This document shows, one piece after another, positions 1 to 12,839 of a DNA stretch of 64,000 nucleotides. Location of the stretch: NCBI RefSeq assembly GCF_000346465.2, contig NC_034011.1, positions 20,129,928-20,193,927 of the forward strand. The letters are read 5' to 3'. Positions within the stretch are counted from its first letter, which is position 1. The number at the start of each line of letters is the position of its first letter. This DNA comes from Prunus persica. Its lineage: Eukaryota; Streptophyta; Magnoliopsida; Rosales; Rosaceae. The notes below the pieces were generated by a model. The model was given only the letters and a program-made list of their open reading frames with translations. It ran no database searches and had not been told where the DNA came from. The position numbers and the translations under genes were made by a program.

Positions 1-146
1 AACATCATCAAAACTGAAAATGGAAGTAATTGTTTTGTATTTATTTTCTCAGTCGCAAGTTTAGAAAGAAGGAGTTTTCTTTCGAATTATTTATCAATTT
101 TTATTGTTGTGTTGTTCAGACGAAGTTTGAAGTCCTAGGGTTACTA

Positions 147-3100
147 ATGCAATCTAGGATGGCGTCGATCTTATTCAAGCTAGGGTTATTCCTATCCGTG
201 CTTTGCCTTGTATTTTCTCCTTCTCAATCCGCGGTGATGAGCATAGATCTAGGCTCCGAATGGGTGAAAGTTGCGGTTGTGAACCTTAAACGCGGGCAGA
301 GTCCTATCACAGTTGCTATCAACGAGATGTCCAAGAGAAAATCTCCAAACTTGGTTGCATTTCATTCTGGTGACCGCCTACTGGGCGAGGAAGCTGCTGG
401 ATTGGTTGCTCGATACCCGGAGAAAGTCTATTCTCAAACAAGGGACTTGATTGGAAAACCCTTCAATTACAGCAAGAGTCTTTTAGATTCATTGTACTTA
501 CCATTCGACATTACAGAAGATTCTAGGGCCACTGCCGCTTTCAAAATTGATGATAGAGTGAGTACTTATTCGGTCGAGGAACTAGTGGCCATGATTTTGG
601 GTTATGCTGCAAACTTAGCGGAGTTTCATTCAAAAGTACCTGTAAAGGATGCTGTAATTTCAGTTCCTCCGTACTTTGGGCAAGCAGAGCGAAAGGGGTT
701 ACTCCGGGCGGCACAGTTGGCAGGGATTAATGTTCTTTCTTTGATAAATGAGCATTCTGGTGCGGCATTGCAGTATGGGATTGATAAGGATTTCTCAAAT
801 GAGTCGAGGCATGTAGTTTTCTATGATATGGGCACCAGCAGTACCTATGCTGCACTCGTTTATTTCTCGGCTTATAATGCCAAGGAGTTTGGGAAGACTC
901 TATCAGTCAACCAATTTCAGGTAAATTTCAATCCAATTCGAATTATTTTGTTAAAGTTCCTCTGTCCATCAATAAAGGAAAAACAAGAAACCTTGACAGT
1001 AAAAATAATCCACCAATGTGAAGTTCCTCCTTCCATGTTCCTGTTACCAAAGGAAGGCAAGGCATTACTTCAGTTCTCATTTTGATTTGCAATTATCTCA
1101 GCTAATTTTGTTAAAGTTTTATTTTCTGGTATAATTTGTACATATGGTTGGATTAAACTTTAGATAAATGTTTAATCAGTTGTCTCCTCGTTCTCCATAT
1201 TGTTTTTAGTGCCACTCACCAGTGTCTTAGATTTCGCGTCACTGTAAGCTTCCTACATAACTTGTCACATTTTTCCAGGTCAAGGATGTCAGATGGAACC
1301 CAGAACTTGGGGGTCAGAATTTGGAATTACGGTTGGTGGAGTATTTTGCTGATGAGTTCAATAAACAAGTGGGGAATGGGGTTGATGTCAGAAAGTCTCC
1401 AAAAGCAATGGCTAAGTTGAAGAAACAGGTCAAACGTACCAAGGAAATTCTAAGTGCAAACACAATGGCTCCTATATCTGTTGAATCCCTTTATGATGAT
1501 CGAGACTTCAGGTTGATGGAATTTAAAGTGCTTTTTATAATTTTTATAATTTTGTGTTAGGTAGTTGTCCAAGGTAATGTACTGAACATTAGTTACATAC
1601 TTACATGAGATTTATTTCCTTTTCAGGAGCACGATAACTCGTGAAAAGTTTGAAGAGCTATGTGAAGATCTGTGGGAGAAGTCACTTTTACCTCTTAAAG
1701 AAGTTCTTAAGCATTCTGGTTTAAAGTTAGATGAGATATATGCAGTGGAACTGATAGGAGGAGCTACCAGAGTGCCAAAGTTGCAGGTTTGACCTATATT
1801 ATTCCTTTTGCATCTATGTGAGGCAGAAAATATTCTTGTATAGTATGCTGTATTCCATGACAGAATGAGTAGGAGACAGAGAGTAGTCTCGGATGAACTT
1901 GGTTTTAGCTTCAGTCCATTGTTCCATCCCCAAGTAAAACCTAGACTAACCAGTAATGACAAAACCAGTATCGAATGTTAATTGTTGATTATTGTCTCTA
2001 GGTAGTGTCCTAGACTAATCAGTAATCACAAATTATTTGCTCAATGGTGCTGTCGTACATCACTTTGATATTAATGTTGTTGTATTGCATCAAATCGTCA
2101 TATTGAGTTGTTAAAAGAGTGATCAAGAAAAAAAATTCTCTATTTTCTTCATGACAGGCTAAGCTTCAGGAATATCTTGGAAGGAAAGAGTTGGATAGAC
2201 ATCTGGATGCTGATGAAGCTATAGTTCTTGGTGCAGCATTGCATGCTGCTAATTTAAGTGATGGAATCAAACTGAACCGTAAGTTAGGGATGATTGATGG
2301 TTCTTCCTATGGGTTTGTGCTTGAGTTAGATGGCCCTGATCTTCTGAAAGAAGATAGCACTAGGCAGTTACTCGTACAACGGATGAAGAAACTCCCCAGC
2401 AAGGTAAGTACCATGGCAGGAAATAGCAAAAGTTAGTAAAGGGTTTCATTTTATTAGTATTTCTGCTAATTTCACACCTTATTTTTGGTTTGTTATAAAA
2501 ATAGATGTTCAGATCCTTTACCCAGAGCAAAGATTTTGAAGTTTCTCTAGCGTATGAAAGTGAAGATACTTTACCCCCTGGTGTCACCTCTCCTTTATTT
2601 GCTCAGTACTCTGTGTCCAGTTTGACAGATACAAGTGAAAAGTAAGGATTTGCATTTCCAGATCCTTTCTGGATGATTTATGCTGCAATGTCTTGAAGAC
2701 GTGCAGCTGTATGTCCATGCAGAGCATGAGACGAACACTGACATCATTTTATATTTGTCTTCTCTATCTTATTTAGGTATGCATCACGGAATTTGTCTTC
2801 CCCCATTAAAGCAAGTCTGCATTTCTCTTTGAGTAGAAGTGGTGTTTTGTCACTGGATCGTGCAGATGCTGTTATTGAAGTAACAGAATGGGTAGAAGTT
2901 CCTAAGAAGAATCTAACTGTGGAGAATTCCACTAATGTTGCCCCCAACATATCGGCTGAAACTGGTGCGAAGAACTCTTCAGAAGAAAGCAATGACAATA
3001 CTGAAGATGGTGGAAATAGTAACACTAACAACTCTACTATAGAAGGACAAGGTACCGCGGATCTTGGTATTGAAAGAAAGCTGAAAAAGCGGACCTTTAG

Positions 3101-6084
3101 GATTCCACTGAAGGTATAAATGAGCTAATTGCCTTAAGATACTTTTGTTCTTCTAACAGCTCATTAGAACTTTGTCTTTTCACTAAAATAGTTTTATCTA
3201 TTGTAGATTGTTGAGAAAACAGTTGGACCTGCAATGTCTCCTTCAAAAGAATCTCTTGCTGAAGCAAAACGTAAGTTAGAAGAATTAGACAAGAAGGATA
3301 CAGAGCGGAGGAGAACTGCAGAGTTGAAGAATAACTTGGAAGGATACATATACGCTACTAAAGAAAAGGTGGGAAGGTTCAATCAGCTTTTTTTTCCTTC
3401 TTCTCAGCTTAAGAAAACCAATCTTGAATGAACAGTATGTTGCATATTTCCATTTCTTATGAATACGTACGATGTTTCCAAATGTTTCTGGTTTTCCCTT
3501 TGTAGTTTAACCTACCAGAATTTCTCTCATTTCTATCAATATATGTTACTAAGTTATAGCTTGATTGGATATGTAAGAGGACTTCACCAATGTTCTTAAT
3601 TGGACACTATGCCCTTGCAATTGTGTTTTTTATTAATTTTTTCATCTATGTTGTTAAAGTATTTTTTTTCTCATGGAAATGATTGCCTTCAACTATTTGT
3701 TGATATATCTGCGACAAGCATCTAATTTTTATTTCCTTCTTGTGTTTTTTGGTTTGATAGGCAAAAGTATTTTGTTATTGCTAGTTTGTTCCTATATAAA
3801 TAGTAAAATAGTTTTAGGTTATAACAATATGTTCTTGTTTCAATCTTTTAATGAAAACTTTCTTTTACCAGCTTGAAACATCCGAGGAATTTGAAAAGAT
3901 TTCAACTAGCGAGGAACGCCAATCCTTTATTGGAAAGCTCGACGAGGTACATATTTCTTTCTTGCAAACCAAAATTTGTCTCGATCAAATATATCTGACT
4001 TAAGTTTTTAATTAAATGTGCTATATTTTTCTTAGGTACAAGAATGGCTCTACATGGATGGTGAAGATGCTACCGCTTCTGAGTTTCAGGAACGCCTAGA
4101 TTTGCTAAAAACTACTGGTGATCCAATATTCTTCAGGTATATTCCTATTTGGTTTGTTTAGTTTTTAACTGAACTGGGTAATATATAATTCTAGGTGTAT
4201 GAATTTTTAAAGGTTAAAGCTTTTGCCAAGTCAATACAATGTATCTGATCTGATGAATTCTTGGATGCAGATTCAAAGAGCTTACTGCACGGCCAGAAGC
4301 AGTGGAATACGCTCGTAAGTACCTTGTTGAGCTGCAACAGGTAAATTCAGACACTTATTATGTATACCTATTACCTATACCTGTATATGTACCTTGTGGG
4401 AAAAGAAGAATCATATGAATTAGATAGTATATCACATGGTAGAAATTCCATTTTATGTATACCTATTACCTATACCTGTATATGTACCTTGTGGGAAAAG
4501 AAGAATCATATGAATTAGATAGTATATCACATGGTAGAAATTCCATTTGGTAATTTCATTACTAAACAAATAAATAGAACAACTAATACAGCAGACAAAA
4601 TGTATATATATATTTTAAATTTCTTTTGTTTGCAAGGGCTGATGAAGAAATGTACACCCCTTTTGGCGTGCATATAAGTTTTTCTTTCCCTGTCAGCATT
4701 GTCTTGAAAAACGACCTAAATTTTATGTGTGAAAGATGCAATTGCCATTAGGTCCATCACCCATTCAAGATTCATAAAGCTGTTGGTACAATATAGTTCA
4801 CACCATTACACTATCTATGAGACATAAATTGGTCTTTTCCCTCCTCATCCTTGCAGATTGTACGTGGCTGGGAGTTGAACAAACCCTGGATTCCGAAAGA
4901 TCGAATAAATGAGGTGCTTCAATCAGAACTAATTTAACACAAACTCTTCCTGATTTTATAAATAGTAATAGTTGTAATAAACTTTATTTGGTGCTCTTTG
5001 ATGATCTCTGATGCTTAAGGTGCGGGATATTCATGTGTGTGTTTTCCAGGTTTTAAGTGATGCTGACAAGTTGAAGACTTGGTTGGACGAGAAGGAGGCT
5101 GAGCAGAAAAAGTAAGCTATCGTCATTGCTGTGTTTATTTCTTTTAATTCTATTGAGGTATTGTTGATGTCAACTATGCATGCACATATAATCTTACATG
5201 TAGATAAGAATGATGTTCACATGTATGGTTGTAGTGTAGTAAAGGGAAAATGATCCACGATGATGGGGGTTAAAATAAAAGGTATCTGGCTTTGATTTTT
5301 TTATGTTTTATGACTTGCTTTCCGAATGTATTTTGTACTGTTCTTCTTTTTCTCAACTACCAAAGTCTGTCTTTGTTCTGAATCTTCTGATGCACATTTA
5401 TGCTGGATATCTGCTGCTAAGACAAAGGATGCTTTAATCTAAGTGCGCATAATTGGTTTAAAATGATTGCTTTGTGTTACTTTTGAGATCTTCCCGTTAA
5501 AAAAACCTGAAGTTAGCAGTAAAAGTGCATAATTTCACCCTGTTCGCTGTAGTAGTATTGCCTTAATTTCACCCTGTCGTTGATTTGCTAGTAATTGATT
5601 TTGGTTACTGACTGATTTCCAGCCTGTTCTCCTTCCTTAAATAACTTAAAGTGTGCCAGTGCTTCCCATTTGGTTGACCTATTTTTGTTCTTTCTTGAAG
5701 GACTCCTGGATATAGCAAACCAGCATTCACATCTAGTGAAGTTTATCAGAAGACATTTGATCTGGAAGACAAGGTATTGTTGCAATTCTTTCTTGAATCA
5801 GAAAATAAATGGAAAAGTAATTCACAAGCTACTTCTCAATGATTGTAACCTTTTGTCTATACGATTGTGCTTCTGTCTAGGTTGCCAACATTAACAGAAT
5901 CCCCAAGCCAAAGCCTAAAATTGAGAAACCCACAAGCAATGAAACAGACAGCAGCGGAGAAAAAGCTCAAGATTCCAGCACAAGTTCTGACAATTCCTCA
6001 CAAGATGACAAGAAAGCTAGGGACTCAGATGATTCAGCAAAGGAAAAGGTTGATTCGGAACCTGAGGGCCACGATGAGCTATGA
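147..6084 (+). CDS. HSP70-17: ER-lumenal heat shock 70 kDa protein 17 (HYOU1/GRP170 type)
   Basis: Large Hsp70-family chaperone of the ER lumen, expected to act as a nucleotide exchange factor and holdase with BiP. Exons by eye: 147-920, 1279-1511, 1627-1786, 2158-2403, 2505-2641, 2777-3113, 3207-3368, 3872-3946, 4036-4136, 4271-4340, 4857-4913, 5050-5111, 5701-5773, 5881-6084. All junctions are GT-AG and keep frame, giving about 896 residues. A signal peptide is followed by the nucleotide-binding start MSIDLGSEWVKVAV; later come LIGGATRVPKLQ, an acidic Asn/Ser-rich loop typical of the Hsp110/GRP170 branch, an alpha-helical lid, and a Ser/Asp/Lys-rich tail ending HDEL, the ER retention signal. 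The start at 147 is the first good ATG before the signal peptide; 159 (MASILF) is the alternative. The reading frame is open upstream to 30, but that part looks like 5' UTR. No defect seen. Confidence 0.95.
4358..4547. repeat. 95-bp perfect-looking tandem duplication in an HSP70-17 intron
   Basis: Two head-to-tail copies (4358-4452 and 4453-4547), each starting ttatgtataccta, appear identical by eye. They lie in the intron between exons ending at 4340 and starting at 4857, so the coding sequence is untouched. The lack of divergence points to a recent slippage or unequal-exchange event. Confidence 0.9.
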
Positions 6085-7015
6085 TCTAACTAAACTGAAA
6101 TGCGATTAGCATTAGTTATCTGCCTTCCCAAGCATTTTGGATTGGCATCGATACAGAAGAAGGTTGAAATGAGCCTGCAATTTTCAGAGAGTAGAAAAGA
6201 GTAGAGTTGAGGTCAATTTTCAGTTGGGTGCTTATCACCCTCGATGTGGCGGATAGCTGTGTTTGGCGGTCCGAAGAATAGTTGCACAAGGACTTCTCTC
6301 TTGTTATTTATACTGCTATCACCATATACCCACATTACATAGGGGCATTGATGGGTTTACCACTTTGCCTCCTTAAATATAAAGTTTTGATCATTGTTTA
6401 TTATGTTCCTCAGACGATATGATAGGGATGTTGTTGGCTGTTGAGGAAGACTCTCCATCATCTTCTTTATGAAAAAAATGTAGCTCTCAAGATTACAATT
6501 GATCTGTTCGTGGTTTTTCCTGAAAAGGAAACGTTTTGTGAACACCTTGCATCATCAGCCAAAGGGAAACGTTTCGAATTGGCATTCTACTACTCGTTAA
6601 CATTACAAAAAGATAACCCGAAAAGTTTAAAAAATGCAAGACAACAAAGAATCAGCTGCCTAAACTATAAAAAACCACTCTTTTTCTCTCGAGAACTCCT
6701 CCAACCAAACCATTGTGGTCAATTGTCTACTGTGGAGGTGTTTTGGGGTCCCTTCTATGCAGAAGCCCTTCCTACCATTGTGGTCGAGTGAGATTGTATC
6801 TGTTTGGGTTGAAAAGTGAGCTTCATTTTGATAAATGGCTGTGATAAATCTCAAAATCCGCCACCTTTTTTCATATTCATGCAATGGAAAATGAAAAATT
6901 GAAAATTCTAGCCGTGGTCATGGATATGTTGGAAAAAAGGTTTCATTCGGATTGAACTGATACACTAGCAAAGGAAATGTCTTGACCACTTCGCAGTCAT
7001 CAGTAGCAAAGACCA
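6085..7015. other. HSP70-17 3' UTR and intergenic spacer
   Basis: Contains the probable 3' UTR of the upstream gene and the short promoter of the PPR gene. No conserved coding sequence is seen. Short open frames on both strands near 6357-6884 have no recognisable similarity and no splice context. Confidence 0.6.
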
Positions 7016-9235
7016 ATGAAGCTCAGATCAATAGGTGAAAGGGGGAGCCAAGTCTTTAATCAAAATCTGAAGATTACCCGGTTGGGGAAGTCAGGGCGGA
7101 TCGATGAAGCAATTAAAATTTTCTCACAAATGGCTCAGAGGAACACTGTAACATACAATTCTATGATCTCTGCTTGTGCTAAGAATGGTAGAGTTAGCAA
7201 TGCACGCCATCTGTTTGATCAAATGCCTCATAGAAACTTGGTTTCTTGGAACTCTATGATTGCGGGGTACCTGCACAATGACAGGGTTGAGGAAGCTTAT
7301 AGGCTTTTTGTTGACATGCCAGAAAGAGACCTTTACTCATGGACTTTAATGATAACTTGCTATACTCGTAACGGTGAGCTTGAGAAAGCCAAAGAGCTAT
7401 TCAATTTGCTTCCTGATAAGCGAGATGCAGTTTGTTGGAATGCTATGATCGCAGGGTATGCCAAGAAGGGGAAGTTTGATGATGCTAAGAGATTTTTTGA
7501 TGAAATGCCCGCCAAAAATTTAGTTTCATGGAATTCAATTCTAGCAGGGTATACCAAGAATGGGAAAATGCGTCTGGGAGTGAAGTTTTTTGATGAGATG
7601 CCTGAGAGGAATGTGGTTTCATGGAATTTGATGTTGGATGGATTTGTTGAGGTTGGTGATTTGGATTCTGCTTGGCTGTTCTTTAAGCAGATTCCCGACC
7701 CGAATGTTGTTTCATGGGTCACAATGTTATGTGGGTTTGCACAAATTGGGAAGATTGCAAGGGCAGAGGATCTCTTTAAGCAGATGCCAAGTAGAAATGT
7801 GGTGTCTTGGAATGCAATGCTTGCAGCGTATGTTCGAGACCACCAAATTGACAAGGCTATCAAAATATTCAGGGATATGCCTGAGATGGACTCTGTGTCA
7901 TGGACTACAATGATCAATGGGTATGTCCGTGTTGGCAAGCTTGATGAAGCAAGGCAATTGCTTAACCGGATGCCATACAGGAACATTGCAGCACAAACTG
8001 CAATGATGTCTGGATATGTACAAAATGGAAGGATGGATGAAGCAAGTCAAATCTTCAACCAGATTGCCATCTATGACGTTGTTTGTTGGAACACAATGAT
8101 TGCGGGCTATGCTCAGTGTGGAAAAATGGTTGAAGCTCAATCTATTTTCAGAAAAATGATTAACAAGGACATCGTTTCTTGGAATACTATGATTACTGGT
8201 TATGCTCAAGTAGGGCAGATGGATAAAGCACTTAAGATCTTTGAGGAAATGGGCGAGAGGAGCATAGTTTCTTGGAATTCTCTGATTACTGGTTTTGTGC
8301 AAAACGGGCTATATCTGGATGCACTAAAGAGTATTGTGATGATGGGACAGGAAGGAAAGAGGCCTGATGAATCAACTTTTGCATGTGGTCTAAGTGCATG
8401 TGCCAATCTTGCAGCTTTACAAGTTGGAAAGCAACTTCACCATTTGGTTGTGAAGGGTGGTTATGTAAATGACTTGTTTGTCTGCAATGCCCTGATTACC
8501 ATGTATGCTAAATGTGGAAGGGTCACAAATGCTGAGCTTGTGTTTGAAGATATCAATCATGGTGATATTGTTTCTTGGAACTCTTTGATATCTGGGTATG
8601 CTCTAAATGGAAATGGTGGGGAGGCAGTAGAGCTCTTCAAACAGATGCTAATAGAAGGGGTGAATCCAGATCAGGTCACCTTTGTTGGGGTGTTATCTGC
8701 ATGCAGTCACAGTGGGCTGGTTGAGTGGGGTTTAGAAATTTTTACGAGCATGACAGAAGTTTACCTTATTGAACCTCTGGCCGAACACTATGCTTGCATG
8801 GTTGACTTGCTTGGTCGTGCAGGGAGGCTAGAGGAAGCCTTTGAAATGGTGAGTAATATGAAGATCAAGGCAACTGCCAGAATATGGGGTGCATTGATTG
8901 GAGCTTCCAGGATACACCGGAATCTTAAATTTGGCAAATATGCTTCCAAGAAGCTTTTAGAAGTTGAACCTGATAAAGCTTCAAATTATGTGCTCTTGTC
9001 AAACATGCATGCTGAGGCAGGCAGATGGGATAAGGTTGAAAAAGTCAGGGTGTTAATGAAAGAAAGTAGCATGGAGAAGCAACCAGGCTGCAGTTGGATT
9101 GAAGTCAGAAATCAAGTACACGCTTTTCTCTTTGATGATCCAGTGCAGCCTAGAACAGCAGAGCTTTGCAGTGTATTGAAGAGTCTAACCACCGAGATGA
9201 GAAACACAAGTTACTTCTTGACACCTTATGATTGA
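7016..9235 (+). CDS. Pentatricopeptide repeat protein, PLS class with E-type tail, no DYW domain
   Basis: Intronless 739-residue PPR protein of the type that binds organellar RNA, usually for C-to-U editing, in mitochondria or plastids. Repeated units such as VVSWNAMLAAY, VSWNTMITGYAQ and LFDQMPHRN recur about every 31-36 residues from residue 25 to about 600, showing the alternating P, L and S motifs. The C-terminus carries the E-domain signature (GCSWIEV, then VHAFLFDD) and stops soon after. The catalytic HxE and DYW segments are therefore missing, so editing would need a partner supplying a DYW deaminase. The N-terminus is short and rich in Arg/Lys/Ser, compatible with a targeting peptide but not diagnostic. 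The general architecture resembles Arabidopsis At4g02750-like proteins; the exact orthologue cannot be fixed from sequence alone. Confidence 0.93.
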   Translation: MKLRSIGERGSQVFNQNLKITRLGKSGRIDEAIKIFSQMAQRNTVTYNSMISACAKNGRVSNARHLFDQMPHRNLVSWNSMIAGYLHNDRVEEAYRLFVDMPERDLYSWTLMITCYTRNGELEKAKELFNLLPDKRDAVCWNAMIAGYAKKGKFDDAKRFFDEMPAKNLVSWNSILAGYTKNGKMRLGVKFFDEMPERNVVSWNLMLDGFVEVGDLDSAWLFFKQIPDPNVVSWVTMLCGFAQIGKIARAEDLFKQMPSRNVVSWNAMLAAYVRDHQIDKAIKIFRDMPEMDSVSWTTMINGYVRVGKLDEARQLLNRMPYRNIAAQTAMMSGYVQNGRMDEASQIFNQIAIYDVVCWNTMIAGYAQCGKMVEAQSIFRKMINKDIVSWNTMITGYAQVGQMDKALKIFEEMGERSIVSWNSLITGFVQNGLYLDALKSIVMMGQEGKRPDESTFACGLSACANLAALQVGKQLHHLVVKGGYVNDLFVCNALITMYAKCGRVTNAELVFEDINHGDIVSWNSLISGYALNGNGGEAVELFKQMLIEGVNPDQVTFVGVLSACSHSGLVEWGLEIFTSMTEVYLIEPLAEHYACMVDLLGRAGRLEEAFEMVSNMKIKATARIWGALIGASRIHRNLKFGKYASKKLLEVEPDKASNYVLLSNMHAEAGRWDKVEKVRVLMKESSMEKQPGCSWIEVRNQVHAFLFDDPVQPRTAELCSVLKSLTTEMRNTSYFLTPYD

Positions 9236-9757
9236 CGAGCCCTTTAGTACCTATCTACTGGCACCATAAATGGTACCGCTTTTTTGCTCTAGTTAAACGA
9301 TTTGCATTTTAGCATTTTATAGATTAGTAAATGTACAAGCATTCATTTACTAATTCTTCTCCAATTGCATACGAATGACTTATGTTACTTTCGAAGAGAG
9401 AACTATATATTGCCAAGGAAAATATTAGGAAAGAAATTAGATCGTTTCAAGGAAATATTAGCATTCAACATTCAAAACTGAGTATTTTATACAGTGAAGT
9501 ATCAATGTTTCCTCTGTTTAAATCAGCTAACTGACCCTCTCTTTTTCTTTTTTCTTTTTTTCTGGGCTTGAATACAGTACAGGAATAAAACCGCACGCAG
9601 ACTATGAACCAAAAGGGCAGGACTTTCTCTCAGTGAACACCCAGAGATTTTCCTAAATGCCCGTTGGAATTTTACTACCTGTTCCAAGTAAAAAGAAATG
9701 CATGTTCAACTCAACGGAGCAACATCAGACTTCCACAACAGTATCTCTGGCAGCTTC
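9236..9757. other. Convergent intergenic spacer
   Basis: Lies between the ends of the PPR gene (+) and the epimerase gene (-), so it should hold both 3' UTRs. No coding or repeat structure recognised. Confidence 0.6.
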
Positions 9758-11985
9758 TCAACCCATAGCATTGGAAAGACCATAGCCGTTCAGATGGGAT
9801 TTTTGCCATCTCCATGCAATCTGTAAGCTCTCTTGAAGTGTATAGCGGGCTGTCCAATTTAACTCCTGCCTTACCTTGGAAGGGTCACTATAAACTTTAG
9901 CATAATCCCCTGGCCTTCGGCTGAGGTATTCAACCTTTATGTCCACCCCTGTCGCCTTCTTACACGCCTCGACAAACTCCTTCACTGAACTACCTGCGAT
10001 AAAAATGATCCAAAAGATCAGGAGAAGCGAGGCCAGGAAAGGAAGGATAAGGAAAAGAGAAAAACAAAATTTGAGGGATTTGCTAACCTTTTCCAGTGCC
10101 AACATTGTAGATCCCAACCTTTCCAGGCTGTGCATGGGCAAGAGCTTTTACATGAGCATCAACCAGGTCAGTGACATCAATGTAGTCCCTCACACAAGTG
10201 CCATCAGCTGTCTCATAGTCTGCTCCTCTGACCTAGAATCAATAACATAAATAAAGGAATTCAATTTCTCACATTGATTTTGGTCTAAACAAGTCTAGCT
10301 GAAAAAGAGAAGGGGGAGCAGAGGGAAAAAAAGTACCTTCAGTCCAGGAATAATCCCTCGAGCTGCATCAAAACAAGCACCAGATATTCGGCCCTGCTCA
10401 CGTAGCTCAGGTCGAGGAGCCTCTCCTAGTTTTCCCTCAGGGTCTGATCCTATCACATTAAAGTATCTGAATACATAACCGTATGTATATTAGCTTCAGT
10501 TATATCCAGAGATCCAAAATATACAACCTGGGAAATTGTTTATGCTTCATGTTGTGTTAAACTAAAAATTTGAAAACAAAGTAAATGGTTTTTGACTGTG
10601 TCAGCACCTACCGTAAGATCATGACCCCCATGTCTGAGTTTTTGGAGAAATCCAGTATGATATCTTCTGCCATCTTCTTGGCTTTTCCATATGGATTGAT
10701 TGGGACCTGAGTTGGTACATTTATAAATTCTAAGTGTTTGGACCTTGACAGAGAACTATTCTGTGTTTGAACATTTATAAATTCTAAGGGTTTAAGTGTT
10801 TGGTGTATAGAAAACTATTTTGTGTTGTATATTGCTTGATGTATTAACACAATATTTACACTTTGCAGATGACATATTATTAAGATAATGAATTAATTGT
10901 GATTTTGAGGTTGGATAAAACAGACAAAAACTCTGTTATGAGTTCTCACCTGCGTAGTTTCTTCGGTGATCGGCATCTTCTCAGGTTCTCCATATGTGGC
11001 ACAAGTACTAGAATAGATCAATGTCTTCACATTGTGTGCTGCCATTGCCTCCAAAACCAACAGGGTGTTTGATGTGATGTTGTGATAATATCTGCAGAAC
11101 GCAGATTATATGTGATTAAAAGGTAGAGTGAGAAGAGTAAACATGTTGATTAACTGGAAATTAAAGATTGAATGTACCTAAGAGGCTCAAGTGTGCTTTC
11201 ACCAACATAGGCAACAGCTGCAAAATGCATGACAGCATCAAATGCATTCTCTGAAAAGATTTTGTTGACCTAAGACAAGAATCAAGGAATGTGCAACGCA
11301 CATTGTTTATTGAAATAGATCAGAGAAGAAAATAAGACTTAGTGATACTACTTTTAATTATCATAATTAGGATACAGCTTTGGCATCTCCCAGGTCTGCG
11401 TAAATAAACTGAAGTCTCCCGGGTTCTGGAAATAACTTCTGAAGAACCCTAACGGCGCCGATATTTCCTCGGGAGAGATTGTCCTGTACAAAGAGGCAAA
11501 AGGGTTTTATTCAATGAAACACATTAAACAGTTACATTCAATTTCAATAATGCATGTAAAAAAGGAAAATTGATGAAAATAGAAAAAGCTTTGAAATTGC
11601 GTGAATGAGAGATAATAGAAAAAGCTTTGAAATTGCGTGAATGAGAGATACCACAATGGTTACACGATATGAATCCTTCAAAAGCCTAAGTGCAGCATGA
11701 GAACCTATGTAGCCAGCACCTCCTGTAACCAAGACATGCGTCACGCCGACTTCACGGTAAGAAAACTGCACGTACAAGAGAAAAAAACCAAGTTTAATGT
11801 AAAGAAATAATGTGTTAAAAAAAAACAACAAAAGTAAAGATTATACATCAGAAACAGACCATGTTGGGGCTGCTAGAATTAAGCGACGAGTGCTTGAACA
11901 TGACAAAGCAGAGGGTAATGAGGACAGCAGCTGCAAAAAATTTGCCAGAAAAACTGCTCCTTCGTTTTGCAACTGCAATATCCAT
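9758..11985 (-). CDS. UXE1: UDP-arabinose 4-epimerase (MUR4/UXE type), Golgi membrane-anchored
   Basis: Interconverts UDP-xylose and UDP-arabinose in the Golgi lumen for cell-wall arabinan and glycoprotein synthesis. Nine coding exons on the minus strand: 11860-11985, 11652-11765, 11376-11483, 11178-11269, 10950-11091, 10612-10706, 10337-10466, 10088-10232, 9758-9993. All have GT-AG borders and sum to 395 residues; Arabidopsis MUR4 is about 419. A basic start (MDIAVAKRR) precedes one membrane helix at residues 17-31, a type II anchor. The short-chain dehydrogenase/epimerase NAD site is [17 protein letters not shown]. The catalytic Ser and Tyr-x3-Lys are in [11 protein letters not shown] and NPYGKAKK. 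The C-terminal half includes [14 protein letters not shown] and [15 protein letters not shown] good acceptor (tttgcag) sits 2 bases before the ATG, so the 5' UTR is interrupted by an intron. Confidence 0.93.
11579..11650. repeat. 36-bp tandem duplication in an epimerase intron
   Basis: Two adjacent copies starting atagaaaaagctttg at 11579 and 11615, ending next to the donor of the second coding exon. The copies appear identical. The splice donor itself is not duplicated. Confidence 0.85.
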
Positions 11986-11990
11986 GGCTG

Positions 11991-12050
11991 CAAACCACAG
12001 AACTCAATGAAAATCAAAATCAAACCACAGAATTCAATGAAAATCGAAAT
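11991..12050. repeat. 30-bp tandem duplication at the 5'-UTR intron acceptor
   Basis: Two 30-bp copies (11991-12020, 12021-12050) starting caaaccacagaa differ at about two positions. On the minus strand they form the T-rich tract leading to the acceptor just before the epimerase ATG. Confidence 0.8.
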
Positions 12051-12387
12051 TGGTAAGTGCTTATATATCAGGAGTTGAAGGACAAAAATTTGTCCATTGT
12101 GATCAGTCCAAAGATGATGTCCCCTATGCTCTTTGTCCAATCCAATGGCTATTTTAACTCTGCCGACTTCAATCAATCTTCCTCACAATCATGCCCAATA
12201 TGGAGGGAAAAGAAGATAGAGAATGGTAAATTGAATTTAGAAATCACCCACCTGCAAATTATGAAGATGTTTTTGGCCTTGACTTTGGCTGAGCTCTTTT
12301 TCTCTATGATATAAGCTAACTGTAGTTACATGAACTGCAAGACTATGCTGGTTAACCATATGTCATCAAATTGTATAAAATCCACAC

Positions 12388-12391
<4 letters not shown>

Positions 12392-12422
<31 letters not shown>
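12392..12422. repeat. (GA)n microsatellite
   Basis: About 15 uninterrupted GA units in the inferred 5'-UTR intron of the epimerase gene, about 200 bp before the LTR element. Confidence 0.95.
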
Positions 12423-12425
<3 letters not shown>

Positions 12426-12618
12426 CAGTTCAAAATATAGGTTTCCCAATTCTATACGAACTAGACCAAATTCAACTATTTGCAAGTAGGACAATTCAGC
12501 ATGATATAGGAGATTTCCAATTCTAACCCAACAAAAGGACTCACAACGAAAGGTCAAAGCTAGAAAGTCCAAAACCCAATAGGAAAACACAAAGGAGGCT
12601 TGAAAAGAATCAATAACT

Positions 12619-12804
12619 TGTTGTAAACTAAAGAGAATTTGCAGAGGAGAGAATTGAGAGGCAGAGAGTTTTTCTCTCTCAAGTATTATTGATCTGTATT
12701 TCTCATTCATATCCGATCGATTCAATTTCTATCTAAGGGAAGTCCAAATATATAGACATTAGGGGAGGGGCATTTTGGGGACTCCAGACTCTACTTTTAC
12801 AACA
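12619..12804 (-). repeat. 3' LTR of the 6.48-kb element
   Basis: Copy of the 186-bp terminal repeat with TGTTGT/ACAACA ends. The purine-rich tract is next to it at about 12805-12815 on the minus strand. Confidence 0.92.
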
Positions 12805-12839
12805 CTCCCCCTTGGAGACCACAAATGATACAGAATATG

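Noticed and set aside
6357..6884. Overlapping short open frames between HSP70-17 and the PPR gene
   Set aside because: No similarity, no splice context, located in 3' UTR or promoter sequence.
7360..8302. Long antisense open frames over the PPR gene
   Set aside because: Shadows of a repetitive coding sequence; the sense frame is a clear PPR protein.
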